Positions 25,215 to 32,962 of a stretch of 64,000 nt of DNA are shown in pieces; the stretch's first letter is position 1, and the number at the start of each line of letters is the position of its first letter. Origin of the DNA: Streptacidiphilus sp. ASG 303. GTDB taxonomy: Bacteria > Actinomycetota > Actinomycetes > Streptomycetales > Streptomycetaceae. The DNA lies in contig NZ_JAJLRA010000001.1 in the NCBI RefSeq assembly GCF_020991365.1, positions 486,142-550,141 on the forward strand. The letters run 5' to 3'. Made by a program: the position numbers and the translations under genes. Under the pieces are notes generated by a model. That model saw only the letters and a list, made by a program, of their open reading frames with translations, had not been told where the DNA came from and made no database searches.

Positions 25215-25856
25215 TCAGATCCTGGTCGCCCTGCGGTCGTCGGCCGGGCGGCCGGGGGTGCGGGGGGCGGGGATCTCGAGGTCCTCCGGGAGCAGGCTCC
25301 ACACGATGAGGTCGGTGCGGACCTCCTCGTCGGTGCCGTCGCCGGGCTCGCCGCCGCGGACGGTCCCGGCGCTGCGCAGGACGCCCTCGCTGATGCAGCC
25401 GGTCTTCTGGGCGACCTGCTGGGCGGCGGTGTTGCCGGCGGCGGTGCGCAGTTCCAGGCGCTCGAAGCCGCGGTCCTCGAAGAGCCACTGGGCGACGCCG
25501 AGCAGCGCCTCGGGGGCGTAGCCCTCGCCGCGGGCCCAGGGCGAGGTGACGAAGGCCGCCTCCGTGGTGCGCAGCCGCCAGTCGGTCTGCTGGAGGCGGA
25601 CGACGCCGACCAGGCGCTGGGTGAGGTTCTCGGTGACGGCGAAGGCGATGCCGCGGCCGCGGGCCCGGTCCTCGGGGGCGGTGGTGCGGATCCAGGTGCG
25701 GGCGTGGTGCTCGGTGTACGGGTGGGGGACGGGGGTCCAGCAGCGGACGGCCTCGTCGTCCATCGTCCCGGCGAGGGCGGGGGCGTCCTCCTCCTCGAAG
25801 GGGCGCAGCAGCAGCCTTTCGGTGCTGATGGCGGTCTCGGGGAAGGTGGATGCCAT
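25215..25856 (-). CDS. GNAT acetyltransferase, RimJ/RimL type
   Basis: A 213-residue GNAT protein of the group that acetylates ribosomal protein N-termini or small amines. The start TERLLLRPFEEEDAPAL is typical of the RimJ branch. The CoA-binding segment lies in ARGEGYAPEALLG and the C-terminal GNTAAQQVAQKTG helix follows. The last 25 residues are unstructured. ATG 25856 is chosen because GAGGAGAG lies upstream; an in-frame ATG at 25937 has no ribosome site. It diverges from the methyltransferase at 26121. Confidence 0.88.
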   Translation of the reverse strand: MASTFPETAISTERLLLRPFEEEDAPALAGTMDDEAVRCWTPVPHPYTEHHARTWIRTTAPEDRARGRGIAFAVTENLTQRLVGVVRLQQTDWRLRTTEAAFVTSPWARGEGYAPEALLGVAQWLFEDRGFERLELRTAAGNTAAQQVAQKTGCISEGVLRSAGTVRGGEPGDGTDEEVRTDLIVWSLLPEDLEIPAPRTPGRPADDRRATRI

Positions 25857-26120
25857 GGCCGTCTCTCCTCGCCGGGTGGTGCACACACGGTACGCCCCGC
25901 GTCCCGGTGGGCGGGGCGGCGGCGACACGGCGATCATGCTCCACGGGCCGGGGCGCCGTCACCACGGACGCGGCGCGGATACAGCAGCATGCAGCATCTC
26001 CCGGGCCGGTGCAGCGGGTTGGGCCCGCCGGGCGGCCGCCGGCGGGGCGCGGCGCGGGGCCGGACGCCCGTCGCACGCCGTTCGGGTGGCGTCCACCTGC
26101 GGCTGATAGCGTCAGGGGGC

Positions 26121-26888
26121 GTGACGGTTCACCAGGCGGCGGGGACGGGATACCAGCGGGCGGCGGACGCGTACGAGCGGTCCCGGCCGTCCTATCCGCT
26201 GCCGGCGCTCCGCGGACTCGCCGACGCGGTGGGCCTGGAGCCCGGCCGCACGGTGGTCGACCTGGGCGCCGGCACGGGGAAGTTCACCCGGCTGCTGGCG
26301 CTGACCGGGGCCCGGGTGGTGGCGCTGGAGCCGGTGGCGGCGATGCGCGGGCGGCTGGCGGAGCTGCTGCCCGGCGTGGAGGTCGGGAGCGGCACGGCGG
26401 AGGCCACGGGCCTGCCGGACGCCTCGGCGGACGTGGTGGTGGCCGCGCAGGCGTGGCACTGGTTCCGGCAGGAGGAGGCGCTGGCGGAGGTGGAGCGGGT
26501 GCTGCGGCCCGGCGGGTCGCTGGCCCTGGTGTGGAACACCTTCGACGACTCGGTGCCCTGGGTGCGGGACTTCCAGCGGATCTACTTCGGCCGCGCCCCC
26601 GAGGACCTGCCGAGCCACCTGGACGGCCGGTGGCGGACGCTGCTGGAGGCGCGGCCGGGCTGGTCCCCGGTGGAGGAGCTGCACCTGCCCAACCCGCACC
26701 CGGTGACGCGGGAGGGCGTGCTGGAGCGGATGGCGTCCAGCAGCATCATCGCGGCGCTGGACGCCGCGGAGCAGGAGCGGGTGCGGGCGGAGGTCGACGC
26801 GGTGCTGCGGGCGCACCCGCAGACCCGCGACGGCGACCGCGTCGAACTCCCCTACACCACCGACGTGTACTGGACCCGCCGGGCCTGA
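26121..26888 (+). CDS. Class I SAM-dependent methyltransferase
   Basis: A 255-residue protein with a methyltransferase-11 core. Motif I is VVDLGAGTGKFTRLLA, the acidic post-I region is VVALEPVAAM, and AQAWHWFRQEEALAEVERVLRPGG is a signature of the UbiE/Coq5-like group. It begins ARDAYERSRPSYP-like, as do many small-molecule methyltransferases in actinobacteria. The substrate is unknown. GTG 26121 is chosen because AGGGGG precedes it and the conserved YQRAADAYERSRPSYP starts within 15 residues. It is a single-gene unit. Confidence 0.85.
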   Translation: MTVHQAAGTGYQRAADAYERSRPSYPLPALRGLADAVGLEPGRTVVDLGAGTGKFTRLLALTGARVVALEPVAAMRGRLAELLPGVEVGSGTAEATGLPDASADVVVAAQAWHWFRQEEALAEVERVLRPGGSLALVWNTFDDSVPWVRDFQRIYFGRAPEDLPSHLDGRWRTLLEARPGWSPVEELHLPNPHPVTREGVLERMASSSIIAALDAAEQERVRAEVDAVLRAHPQTRDGDRVELPYTTDVYWTRRA

Positions 26889-26958
26889 GCCCCGCGCGGG
26901 GGCCCGGGCCCGGCGTCCCCGCGCACCGGCTGACGGAGCGCCACGAGGTCCGGACGGC

Positions 26959-27795
26959 TCAGAAGGCCGGGACGACGGAGCCCTGGAAGGTGTCCTGGAT
27001 GTACTTCCTCACCTCGGGCGAGTGGAGCAGCTCGGCGAGCTTCCGCACGCGGGGGTCGTTCTCGTTCCCCTTCTTCACGGCGAGGATGTTGGCGTAGGGG
27101 TTGCCCTCGGCCTTCTCCAGGACGACGGCGTCGGTGGCGGGGCGGAGGCCCGCGTCGAGGGCGTAGTTGCCGTTGACGACGGCGGCGTCCACGTCGCCGA
27201 GGGAGCGGGGCAGCTGGGCGGCCTCCAGCTCCTTCCACCTGAGGTTCTTCGGGTTGCCGGTGACGTCGCGGACGGTGGCGGTGGTGCCGGCGCCGGCCCT
27301 GAGGGTGATGACGCCGTTGTCGGCGAGGAGCCTGAGGGCGCGGCCCTCGTTGGTGGCGTCGTTGGGGACGGCGACGGTGGCCCCGGCGGGCAGGTCGGCG
27401 ACCTTGCGGACCTTCTTCGAGTACAGGCCCAGCGGCTCCAGGTGGACGGACTCCACGGCGACGACGTCGGTGCCGCGCTGCTTGTCGAAGTCGTCCAGGT
27501 AGGGCCGGTGCTGGAAGAAGTTGGCGTCGGCCGAGCCGTCCTGCACGGCGGTGTTGGGGGTCACGTAGTCGGTGACCTCCTTGACCTCGAGCTTCAGGCC
27601 GGCCTTGGCGGCCAGGTGGTCCCTGACGTAGTCGAGGATGCGGGCGTGCGGGGTGGGACTGGCGGCGACGACCAGCGCGCGGTCGGCAGCGGCGGCGGAG
27701 CCGGACGACGAGGAGTCGCTGCCGCAGGCGGCCGTGGCCAGGGCGAGGGCGCCCGCGGTGAGGGTGGTGGCGGTGAGCTTGACGGCGTTGCGCAC
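26959..27795 (-). CDS. metQ: MetQ/NlpA substrate-binding lipoprotein
   Basis: A 278-residue lipoprotein. A 23-residue signal ends in the lipobox-like ATAAC, and a Ser-rich linker follows. The body is the NlpA fold, with DYVTPNTAVQDGSADANFFQHRPYL, VPNDATNEGRALRLL and GNYALDAGL. It should bind methionine or a close analogue outside the cell and deliver it to MetI-MetN. GTG 27795 is used, with GGAGAAAGG 9 bases upstream. It is the last gene of metN-metI-metQ, with a 12-bp hairpin in the 124-base gap before it. Confidence 0.92.
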   Translation of the reverse strand: MRNAVKLTATTLTAGALALATAACGSDSSSSGSAAAADRALVVAASPTPHARILDYVRDHLAAKAGLKLEVKEVTDYVTPNTAVQDGSADANFFQHRPYLDDFDKQRGTDVVAVESVHLEPLGLYSKKVRKVADLPAGATVAVPNDATNEGRALRLLADNGVITLRAGAGTTATVRDVTGNPKNLRWKELEAAQLPRSLGDVDAAVVNGNYALDAGLRPATDAVVLEKAEGNPYANILAVKKGNENDPRVRKLAELLHSPEVRKYIQDTFQGSVVPAF

Positions 27796-27853
27796 GAAGA
27801 GTGCCTTTCTCCATGGACCGGCGCGCGGGGACGCGTGCCGGGGCGTGGCGGGT

Positions 27854-27882
27854 GCCCGCCGGGCCGGGAGGGCCCGGTGGGC
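27854..27882 (-). terminator. Intercistronic hairpin between metI and metQ
   Basis: GCCCGCCGGGCC (27854-27865) pairs with GGCCCGGTGGGC (27871-27882) with one G-T pair and a 5-base loop. Such structures between permease and binding-protein genes can adjust relative expression or protect mRNA ends. It could also be a partial terminator. Confidence 0.45.
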
Positions 27883-27919
27883 AGGGTGGGACCGGTGGGG
27901 GGTGGGACCGGGACCGGGG

Positions 27920-28744
27920 CTAGTGGGAGGCGGCCGGCTCCGGGACGGCGCCGCCGTCCTCGGAGGGACCGGCGGGCCCGGGGTCGGGCGTCCCCCCGCG
28001 GGGGGCGGTCCGCACGGCGTGCGGGGCCCGGGCGGTACGGACGGCTGCCGGGCGCCGCCGCAGCAGCCGGACCGGCCCGGAGCCGCGGCCGCGGTGCGCC
28101 AGGGCCCGCGCCGCGAGGTCGCCGAGCGCCTGGACGAGGGCCACCAGGAGGACCAGCTCGACCACGATGACGGTCATGAAGTCCGTCTCGAAGCGCATGT
28201 AGCCGTAGGTGTAGGCGAGGTTGCCCAGGCCGCCGCCGCCGACCGCGCCGGCCATCGCGGAGTAGCCGACCACCGCGATGACGGTGGTGGTCAGGCCCGC
28301 GACGAGGGACGGCAGCGCCTCGGGGACGAGGACCTTGCGCACCGCCGTCCAGGTGGAGCCGCCCATCGCCTGCACGGCCTCGACCAGGCCGCCGTCGACC
28401 TCCCGCACGGCGGTCTCCACCAGCCGGGCGAAGAAGGGGACGGCGCCGACGGCCAGCGGCACGGAGGCCGCCTGCCAGCCCAGCGAGGTGCCGACGACCC
28501 ACTTGGTGAACTGGGTGAGCGCCAGCATCAGGACGATGAACGGCAGCGAGCGGCCGACGTTGACGACCGCGCCGAGCACCCGGTTGACGGGACGGTTCTG
28601 CAGCAGCCCTCCCCGGTCGGTGAGGACGAGCAGCACGCCGGCCGGGAGACCGGCGAGCAGCGCGACCAGGGTGGCGGTGCCGACCATGGAGAGCGTCTCG
28701 CGGGTGGCGGTCAGGAGCAGGGGCTGCATCTCGGCCCAGGTCAT
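27920..28744 (-). CDS. metI: Methionine ABC transporter permease
   Basis: A 274-residue inner-membrane permease. The first 215 residues contain about five membrane helices and the EAA loop (EAVQAMGGSTWTAVRKVLVPEALP), which contacts the ATPase. The last 55 residues form a Pro/Arg-rich cytoplasmic tail that MetI of E. coli (217 residues) lacks. The ATG overlaps the metN stop codon by 4 bases (ATGA), so the two are translationally coupled. Confidence 0.92.
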   Translation of the reverse strand: MTWAEMQPLLLTATRETLSMVGTATLVALLAGLPAGVLLVLTDRGGLLQNRPVNRVLGAVVNVGRSLPFIVLMLALTQFTKWVVGTSLGWQAASVPLAVGAVPFFARLVETAVREVDGGLVEAVQAMGGSTWTAVRKVLVPEALPSLVAGLTTTVIAVVGYSAMAGAVGGGGLGNLAYTYGYMRFETDFMTVIVVELVLLVALVQALGDLAARALAHRGRGSGPVRLLRRRPAAVRTARAPHAVRTAPRGGTPDPGPAGPSEDGGAVPEPAASH

Positions 28745-29766
28745 GCGGCGTCCTCCGTACGGTCGGTGACGACGTCCACCAGCAGTCCCTGCTCGCGCAG
28801 GTAGCCGATGGGGACGGCGTTCTCGTCGTGGCGGCCCGGCAGCTCGATCCGCATCCGGCCGATCTGGCGGCCGCCGACGGTCTCCACGGCGGCGCCCAGG
28901 ATGCTGAGGTCGACGTGGTGGGTGCGGGCGAGCTGGGATACGAAGGGCCGGGCGGCGGTCTCCCCCGGGAAGGTGATGTCCAGGACGGTGGCGTCCGGGC
29001 GGCCCGCCGGGAGGTCCCCGAGGGGGAGGACCGCCCGGGCCAGCTCGGAGCCGGGGGTGGCGAGCAGGTCGGCGAGCCTGCCGGACTCGGTGATCCGGCC
29101 GCCGCGCATCAGCGCCGCCGAGTCGCAGACCGACGTGATGACGTCCATCTCGTGCGTGATCAGCAGGACGGTGAGGCCGAGGCGGCGGTTGAGGTCGCGC
29201 AGCAGCTCCAGGATCGACCGGGTGGTCTCCGGGTCGAGGGCGGAGGTGGCCTCGTCGGAGAGGAGCACCTTGGGGTCCCCGGCCAGGGCGCGGGCGATGC
29301 CCACGCGCTGCTTCTGGCCGCCGGAGAGCTGGGCGGGGTAGGCGCCGGCCTTGTCGGCGAGCCCGACCAGGTCGAGCAGGTCGCCCGCCCTGCGGCGGCG
29401 CTCGGTGCGGTCCAGGCCCATGATCTCCAGCGGCAGCTCGACGTTGTCGCGGACGGTGCGCGAGGAGAGCAGGTTGAAGTGCTGGAAGACCATGCCGATG
29501 CTGCGGCGGGCGGCGCGCAGCCCCCGGCCGGCGCGGGGGCCGCGGCCGGCCAGGGCGGTCAGCTCCAGGCCGTCGACGGTGACGGTGCCGGAGGTGGGCC
29601 GCTCCAGCATGTTGACGCAGCGCACGAGCGTGGACTTGCCGGCGCCGCTGGTGCCGACGACGCCGTACACCTCGCCCTCCTGCACGTGCAGGTCGACGCC
29701 GTCGAGGGCGGTGACGTCGCGGCCTCGGACGCGGTAGGTCTTCCTCAGGTCTGCGGTGGTGATCAT
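28741..29766 (-). CDS. metN: Methionine ABC transporter ATPase
   Basis: A 341-residue ABC ATPase. It shows Walker A GTSGAGKST, the signature LSGGQKQRVGIARAL, and Walker B VLLSDEATSALD. The C-terminal NIL domain (about 265-341) is the allosteric methionine sensor that closes the transporter when methionine is plentiful. It is the first gene of the transporter operon. ATG 29766 has only a weak ribosome site; upstream lie 360 bases and then a short Cys/Met-rich peptide gene on the same strand. Confidence 0.93.
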   Translation of the reverse strand: MITTADLRKTYRVRGRDVTALDGVDLHVQEGEVYGVVGTSGAGKSTLVRCVNMLERPTSGTVTVDGLELTALAGRGPRAGRGLRAARRSIGMVFQHFNLLSSRTVRDNVELPLEIMGLDRTERRRRAGDLLDLVGLADKAGAYPAQLSGGQKQRVGIARALAGDPKVLLSDEATSALDPETTRSILELLRDLNRRLGLTVLLITHEMDVITSVCDSAALMRGGRITESGRLADLLATPGSELARAVLPLGDLPAGRPDATVLDITFPGETAARPFVSQLARTHHVDLSILGAAVETVGGRQIGRMRIELPGRHDENAVPIGYLREQGLLVDVVTDRTEDAA

Positions 29767-30125
29767 CAGGTCTGGTCCACGGGTCGGGCGCACGGCGGCT
29801 CGGGGCCGCGGCGCGGGGCGTGCTGATGCCGGGAAGGGGGCGCCGGGAGGGGGTGCCGGGGAGGGGCGGAGCAGCGGGGCTCCGGCCCTGCCGTGCCGTG
29901 CCGGGGTGCGGACGCGGGCGTCCGCGGCGCGGCGGGCTCAGCGGCGGCGTGCTCCGGGGGGCTGCGCACGGCGGGCGGCCCTGCGGCGGAGGACGGCGGC
30001 CGGGCGGAGGCGGGGCGCGCGGAGGGGGGTGAGGTCCAGGTGCATGTCAGGAGGGGGCAGGGCGCCGGCCGGTGCGGCGGCGCGCGGGGGTCTCGCTTCG
30101 GGGCGCGAGGCTGGTACGGGGACCC
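29767..30125 (-). other. Leader region between the Cys-rich peptide and metN
   Basis: A 359-base stretch that would be the metN 5' leader. Directly after the peptide stop are small hairpins: CTCGC/GCGAG (30092-30109) and a GCGCCG/CGGCGC stem just below it. These could act as alternative structures in attenuation. A 35-codon frame here (starting MHLDLTPL) has no ribosome site and I do not call it. Confidence 0.4.
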
Positions 30126-30209
30126 TCAGCAGGCACACATTCGACGGCACAGGGCACGACCGGCTGCCGGCGCGGTGCCGGCGGGAATGCGGTGTGTCGT
30201 CGTGGTCAT
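30126..30209 (-). CDS. Putative Cys/Met leader peptide of metNIQ
   Basis: A 27-codon frame starting ATG ACC ACG ACG and ending in ALCRRMCAC followed by TGA. Three of the last seven codons are Cys and one is Met, in a gene that otherwise lacks both apart from the start. Short peptides ending in Cys codons are known in actinobacteria as ribosome-mediated attenuators of sulfur genes, so stalling here when charged tRNA-Cys is scarce could expose the metN leader. There is no ribosome site. A weak TTTACT box (30217-30222) 7 bases before the ATG would fit a leaderless mRNA. This is inferred, not shown. Confidence 0.5.
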   Translation of the reverse strand: MTTTTHRIPAGTAPAAGRALCRRMCAC

Positions 30210-30287
30210 GGGCCCCAGTAAACCAGACGGGCGATCTGCTGCCCACATACCGGCCCCGGATGTCCGCATGGCGGACAGGGGCGCGGC

Positions 30288-30950
30288 TCAGGCGGCCTCG
30301 GCGCGGACCCGCAGGCCGCCGGGCACCACGGCCGCCCGGACCCGGTCCAGGCCCTCCACCACGGCGTCGGCGGCCAGGTCGGAGGCCGGATGGGTGGTGG
30401 TGACGGCGATGCTGCGCATCCCGGCGGCACGGGCGGCCGCCAGGCCCGCCGGGGCGTCCTCCAGCACCACGCAGGAGGCAGGGTCCGCGTCCAGCATGCG
30501 GGCGCCGAGCAGGAAGGGCTCCGGGTCGGGCTTGCCCCGCACCACGTCGTCGGCGGTCACCAGCACCGGGGCGGACAGGCCGGCCGCCTTCAGCCGCACC
30601 TCGGCCAGCCTCCGCGTGGCGGAGGTGACCACGGCCCAGCTGCCGGCCGGCAGCGACTCCAGCAGCTCCGCCGCGCCCGGCAGCGCCACGGTGCCCTCGG
30701 TGTCCGCCACCTCCAGCTCCTCGATCCGGCGCAGCGCGGCGTCGAGGCCGCCCCCGGCGAGGCGCTCCGGCGGGAGCAGGTCGCCGATGATCTCCACCGC
30801 CGGGCGGCCGTGGGTGGCGATGCGGGCGAAGTCCGCCGGGGTCAGCCCGTACTCGGCCGCCCACGCCAGCCAGCAGCGGACGACCGCCGGGGTGGAGTCG
30901 ACCAGGGTGCCGTCCATGTCGAAGAGCAGGGCGTCTGCGGCGGTGTCCAT
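30288..30950 (-). CDS. HAD-family hydrolase, beta-phosphoglucomutase-like
   Basis: A 220-residue haloacid dehalogenase with an alpha-helical cap. Motif I is LLFDMDGTLVDST, motif II VVTSATRR, motif III GKPDPEPFLLGA and motif IV VVLEDAPAGLAAARAAGM, all intact. It resembles small sugar-phosphate phosphatases such as GPP or 2-deoxyglucose-6-phosphatase. The substrate is not fixed by sequence. ATG 30950 places motif I at residue 10. It lies downstream of the acetyltransferase, beyond a 15-bp hairpin, and just upstream of the metN leader on the same strand. Confidence 0.9.
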   Translation of the reverse strand: MDTAADALLFDMDGTLVDSTPAVVRCWLAWAAEYGLTPADFARIATHGRPAVEIIGDLLPPERLAGGGLDAALRRIEELEVADTEGTVALPGAAELLESLPAGSWAVVTSATRRLAEVRLKAAGLSAPVLVTADDVVRGKPDPEPFLLGARMLDADPASCVVLEDAPAGLAAARAAGMRSIAVTTTHPASDLAADAVVEGLDRVRAAVVPGGLRVRAEAA

Positions 30951-31017
30951 GATCCCCGAGCCTACCGGCGGGCCGCCGCCGGGCAGGGCGCCGGAGGACG
31001 TGAGGACGCCCACAGCG

Positions 31018-31054
31018 GTGCGCTCCCCCGCCCTCGGCGGGCGGGGGAGCGCAC
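31018..31054 (-). terminator. Terminator after the acetyltransferase at 31075
   Basis: Perfect 15-base arms (31018-31032 and 31040-31054) around a 7-base loop. It begins 21 bases after the acetyltransferase stop codon. Confidence 0.8.
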
Positions 31055-31074
31055 ACGGCGGCGGACGGCGGGCG

Positions 31075-31599
31075 TCAGGCGCTGGCGGCCAGGGCGGGCC
31101 CCGGGGCGGACGCCTGCGCGGGCACGGCGGGCTTCTCCAGGATCACGAGGCTGAGGCGGCGGCTGACCTCCTCGACGCCCGCCTCCCGGTAGCCCAGGCG
31201 CCGGTACAGCCGCTGGCTGCCCAGGCTGCGGTGGCCGGTGATGAGCCGGTACGCGGTGACCGGGCCGGACTCCGCGAGCCGCTCCTCCACCGCCTGCAGC
31301 AGGCGGCTGCCGAGGCCGTGGCGCTGCATCCGCGGGTGCACGACCAGGCGGCCGACGCGGGCCACCCCGTCGTCGCCGAGGCGGCCGCGGACGGAGCCGA
31401 CGACCTCGCCGCCGAGCCGGGCGACGAGCACGCAGTGCCCGGCCAGCTCCTCGCGCAGGCTGTCGAGGCTCTGCGTGAGCGGGTCGATGGCCCAGTCGCC
31501 GTAGAGCTCCGCCTCGCTCTGGTAGCAGAGGTACTGGAGCTTGAGGATCTGCTCGGCGTCGCCCTGGTCGGCGACCGAGATGGTCACGCTCATGCCCAT
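31075..31599 (-). CDS. GNAT acetyltransferase
   Basis: A 174-residue single-domain GNAT protein. The core has GEVVGSVRGRL, the CoA segment VVHPRMQRHGLGSRLLQAVEERL, and HRSLGSQRLYRRLGYREAG. The last 25 residues are an Ala/Pro tail. It starts MGMSVTISVADQGDAEQI; the ribosome site GGGGAGG is 9 bases before ATG 31599, and ATG 31593 is a second option. A consensus-like promoter lies about 190 bases upstream. The substrate is unknown. Confidence 0.88.
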   Translation of the reverse strand: MGMSVTISVADQGDAEQILKLQYLCYQSEAELYGDWAIDPLTQSLDSLREELAGHCVLVARLGGEVVGSVRGRLGDDGVARVGRLVVHPRMQRHGLGSRLLQAVEERLAESGPVTAYRLITGHRSLGSQRLYRRLGYREAGVEEVSRRLSLVILEKPAVPAQASAPGPALAASA

Positions 31600-31992
31600 G
31601 TGCGCATGCCTCCCCTTCGTGTGTGCCCGGCGCCGGGGTGAGGGTGTGCGCGGGCGGCCCTGACCGGAGGTGGACCCGTGCCGGGGATCGCTCCCGGCCG
31701 GGGATGGTGCGCGAGCGTACCGGCCCGGTACCGGCGGGCCGCGGGGTGTGCGGCCCACAGGAGGGGGACGGCCGCGCTCACGCTCAGTATCCGGGCGGTC
31801 GCGGTCGCGTCAAGAGGCACGTTCGCCCTGGCATTACCCTCCCGTCGGCCGCCTGCAACCTCCCGGCCCCCGCCCGGCGGAGTGATCTGTGCCACGCGGG
31901 GCGGGCGGGGGCGGGCCGCCGCCCCCGCCGGTCCGGCGCCCGGGGGTCACTGCGGCGCGGGCTCACCGCGGGCGGGGTCACCGCGGCGCGGG
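31600..31992. other. 393-base gap upstream of the acetyltransferase
   Basis: No gene seen. It contains the acetyltransferase promoter (31786-31813), and next to the sigma-like gene stop codon it contains four imperfect repeats of GGGTCACCGCGGCGC. Confidence 0.6.
31786..31813 (-). promoter_or_regulatory. Promoter of the acetyltransferase gene
   Basis: TTGACG (31808-31813 on the minus strand), a 16-base spacer, then GATACT (31786-31791). An alternative reading is TACTGA at 18 bases. It predicts a leader of about 180 bases. Confidence 0.55.
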
Positions 31993-31998
31993 TCACCG
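31944..31998. repeat. Tandem copies of the 3' end of the sigma-like gene
   Basis: On the minus strand the last bases of the gene, CCGCGCCGCGGTGA with its stop, are repeated about four times past the stop codon with small changes. Each copy carries its own TGA. This looks like slippage or unequal recombination at the gene end. Confidence 0.7.
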
Positions 31999-32844
31999 CG
32001 GCGCGGCGACGTCGTGGAGGAGGCGGCGCAGGCAGGCGAGGCAGCGGGAACGGGTCGGCCCGATGCTGCCGCGGGGGATGCCGGTCTCGGCGGCGAGCCG
32101 GGTGTACGTCATGCCGGGGTCGTCGAGCAGGGCGGTCATCAGGGCGGCGCAGCGGGCGGGCAGCCGGGCCACGGCGGCGCGCACGGCCGCCGGGAGGGAC
32201 GGGGGCGGGGCCGCCGGGCGGGGCGGGAGCGCGGCCGGGGTCTCGGCCCGCGCGGGGGCGAGGGCGCGGCGGAACTCCTCCAGGGTCAGCGAGCGGAGCC
32301 AGCCCTCCGGCCGGGCGGGCAGCGGCGCCCGCGCGGCGTGCTCCAGCACGCGCAGCCAGACGGCCTGCTCCAGGTCGCGGGGGTCCAGCCCGTGGGCGCG
32401 GGCGAGGGAGGCCGCGAGCGGGGCGAAGGCGGCCTGGACGCGGTGGTGGGGGGACGGGTCCGGTCCGGGGCGCGGGGGGCGGCCGAGGTCGTGGCGGGCG
32501 GGGTCGCGGCGGGCCGGGTCCGGGCGGCCGGGGTCCGGGCGGCGGTTCGGTGCGGGACCGGGGTCCGGGCCCGGGTCGGCGTCCGGCCGGCGCGGGGGGC
32601 GGGCGGGGCGGACGGGCTGCGGGGGCCGGCCCGCGTCCGAACGGCGGTCCGACCGCGGGAGGCCGGGGAGGAGGGGCCGGCGGTCGGGGCCCGGGGCGCG
32701 GTCGGGCAGCGGGCGCCGCCCGGTCCGGTCGGGCCGGGCGGCCAGGTCGGGCCGGTCTGCACGGTCGGGCCGGGCGGCCAGGTGGGCCTGTGCGGCCTGT
32801 GCGGCCTGTGCGGTCCGGGTGGTCTGGACGGTCTGCGTGGTCAC
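31993..32844 (-). CDS. Sigma-70-like protein with disordered N-terminus
   Basis: A 283-residue protein. The first 145 residues are a repetitive Arg/Asp/Pro stretch (units like RPDRADRPDLAA). A helical segment (about 150-210) beginning HHRVQAAFAPLAASLARAHGL, with ARPEGWLRSL, resembles ECF sigma region 2. The C-terminal part (about 225-280) has LPARCAALMTALLDDPGMTYTRLAAETGIP and RSRCLACLRRLL, a clear sigma region 4 helix-turn-helix. Region 2 lacks the usual -10 recognition helix pattern, so it may be a divergent ECF sigma factor or a region-4 regulator. GTG 32844 has GGAGG 7 bases upstream. Confidence 0.75.
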   Translation of the reverse strand: MTTQTVQTTRTAQAAQAAQAHLAARPDRADRPDLAARPDRTGRRPLPDRAPGPDRRPLLPGLPRSDRRSDAGRPPQPVRPARPPRRPDADPGPDPGPAPNRRPDPGRPDPARRDPARHDLGRPPRPGPDPSPHHRVQAAFAPLAASLARAHGLDPRDLEQAVWLRVLEHAARAPLPARPEGWLRSLTLEEFRRALAPARAETPAALPPRPAAPPPSLPAAVRAAVARLPARCAALMTALLDDPGMTYTRLAAETGIPRGSIGPTRSRCLACLRRLLHDVAAPR

Positions 32845-32962
32845 GGGTGCCTCCGGGTGGTGGGGCGGCTGTGACCGTGGGGACGCCACCGCCCCGCCCC
32901 GGGATGCGGCCCGGGGCGGAACAGTGGGTCAAACCCCCCGAAGGGGTGACATGTTCGACTGT

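Noticed and set aside
29938-30049. A 35-codon frame starting MHLDLTPL in the metN leader
   Set aside because: Its start resembles some actinobacterial leader peptides, but it lacks Cys, has no ribosome site and is simply Arg/Pro-rich. The frame at 30126-30209 is a better candidate.
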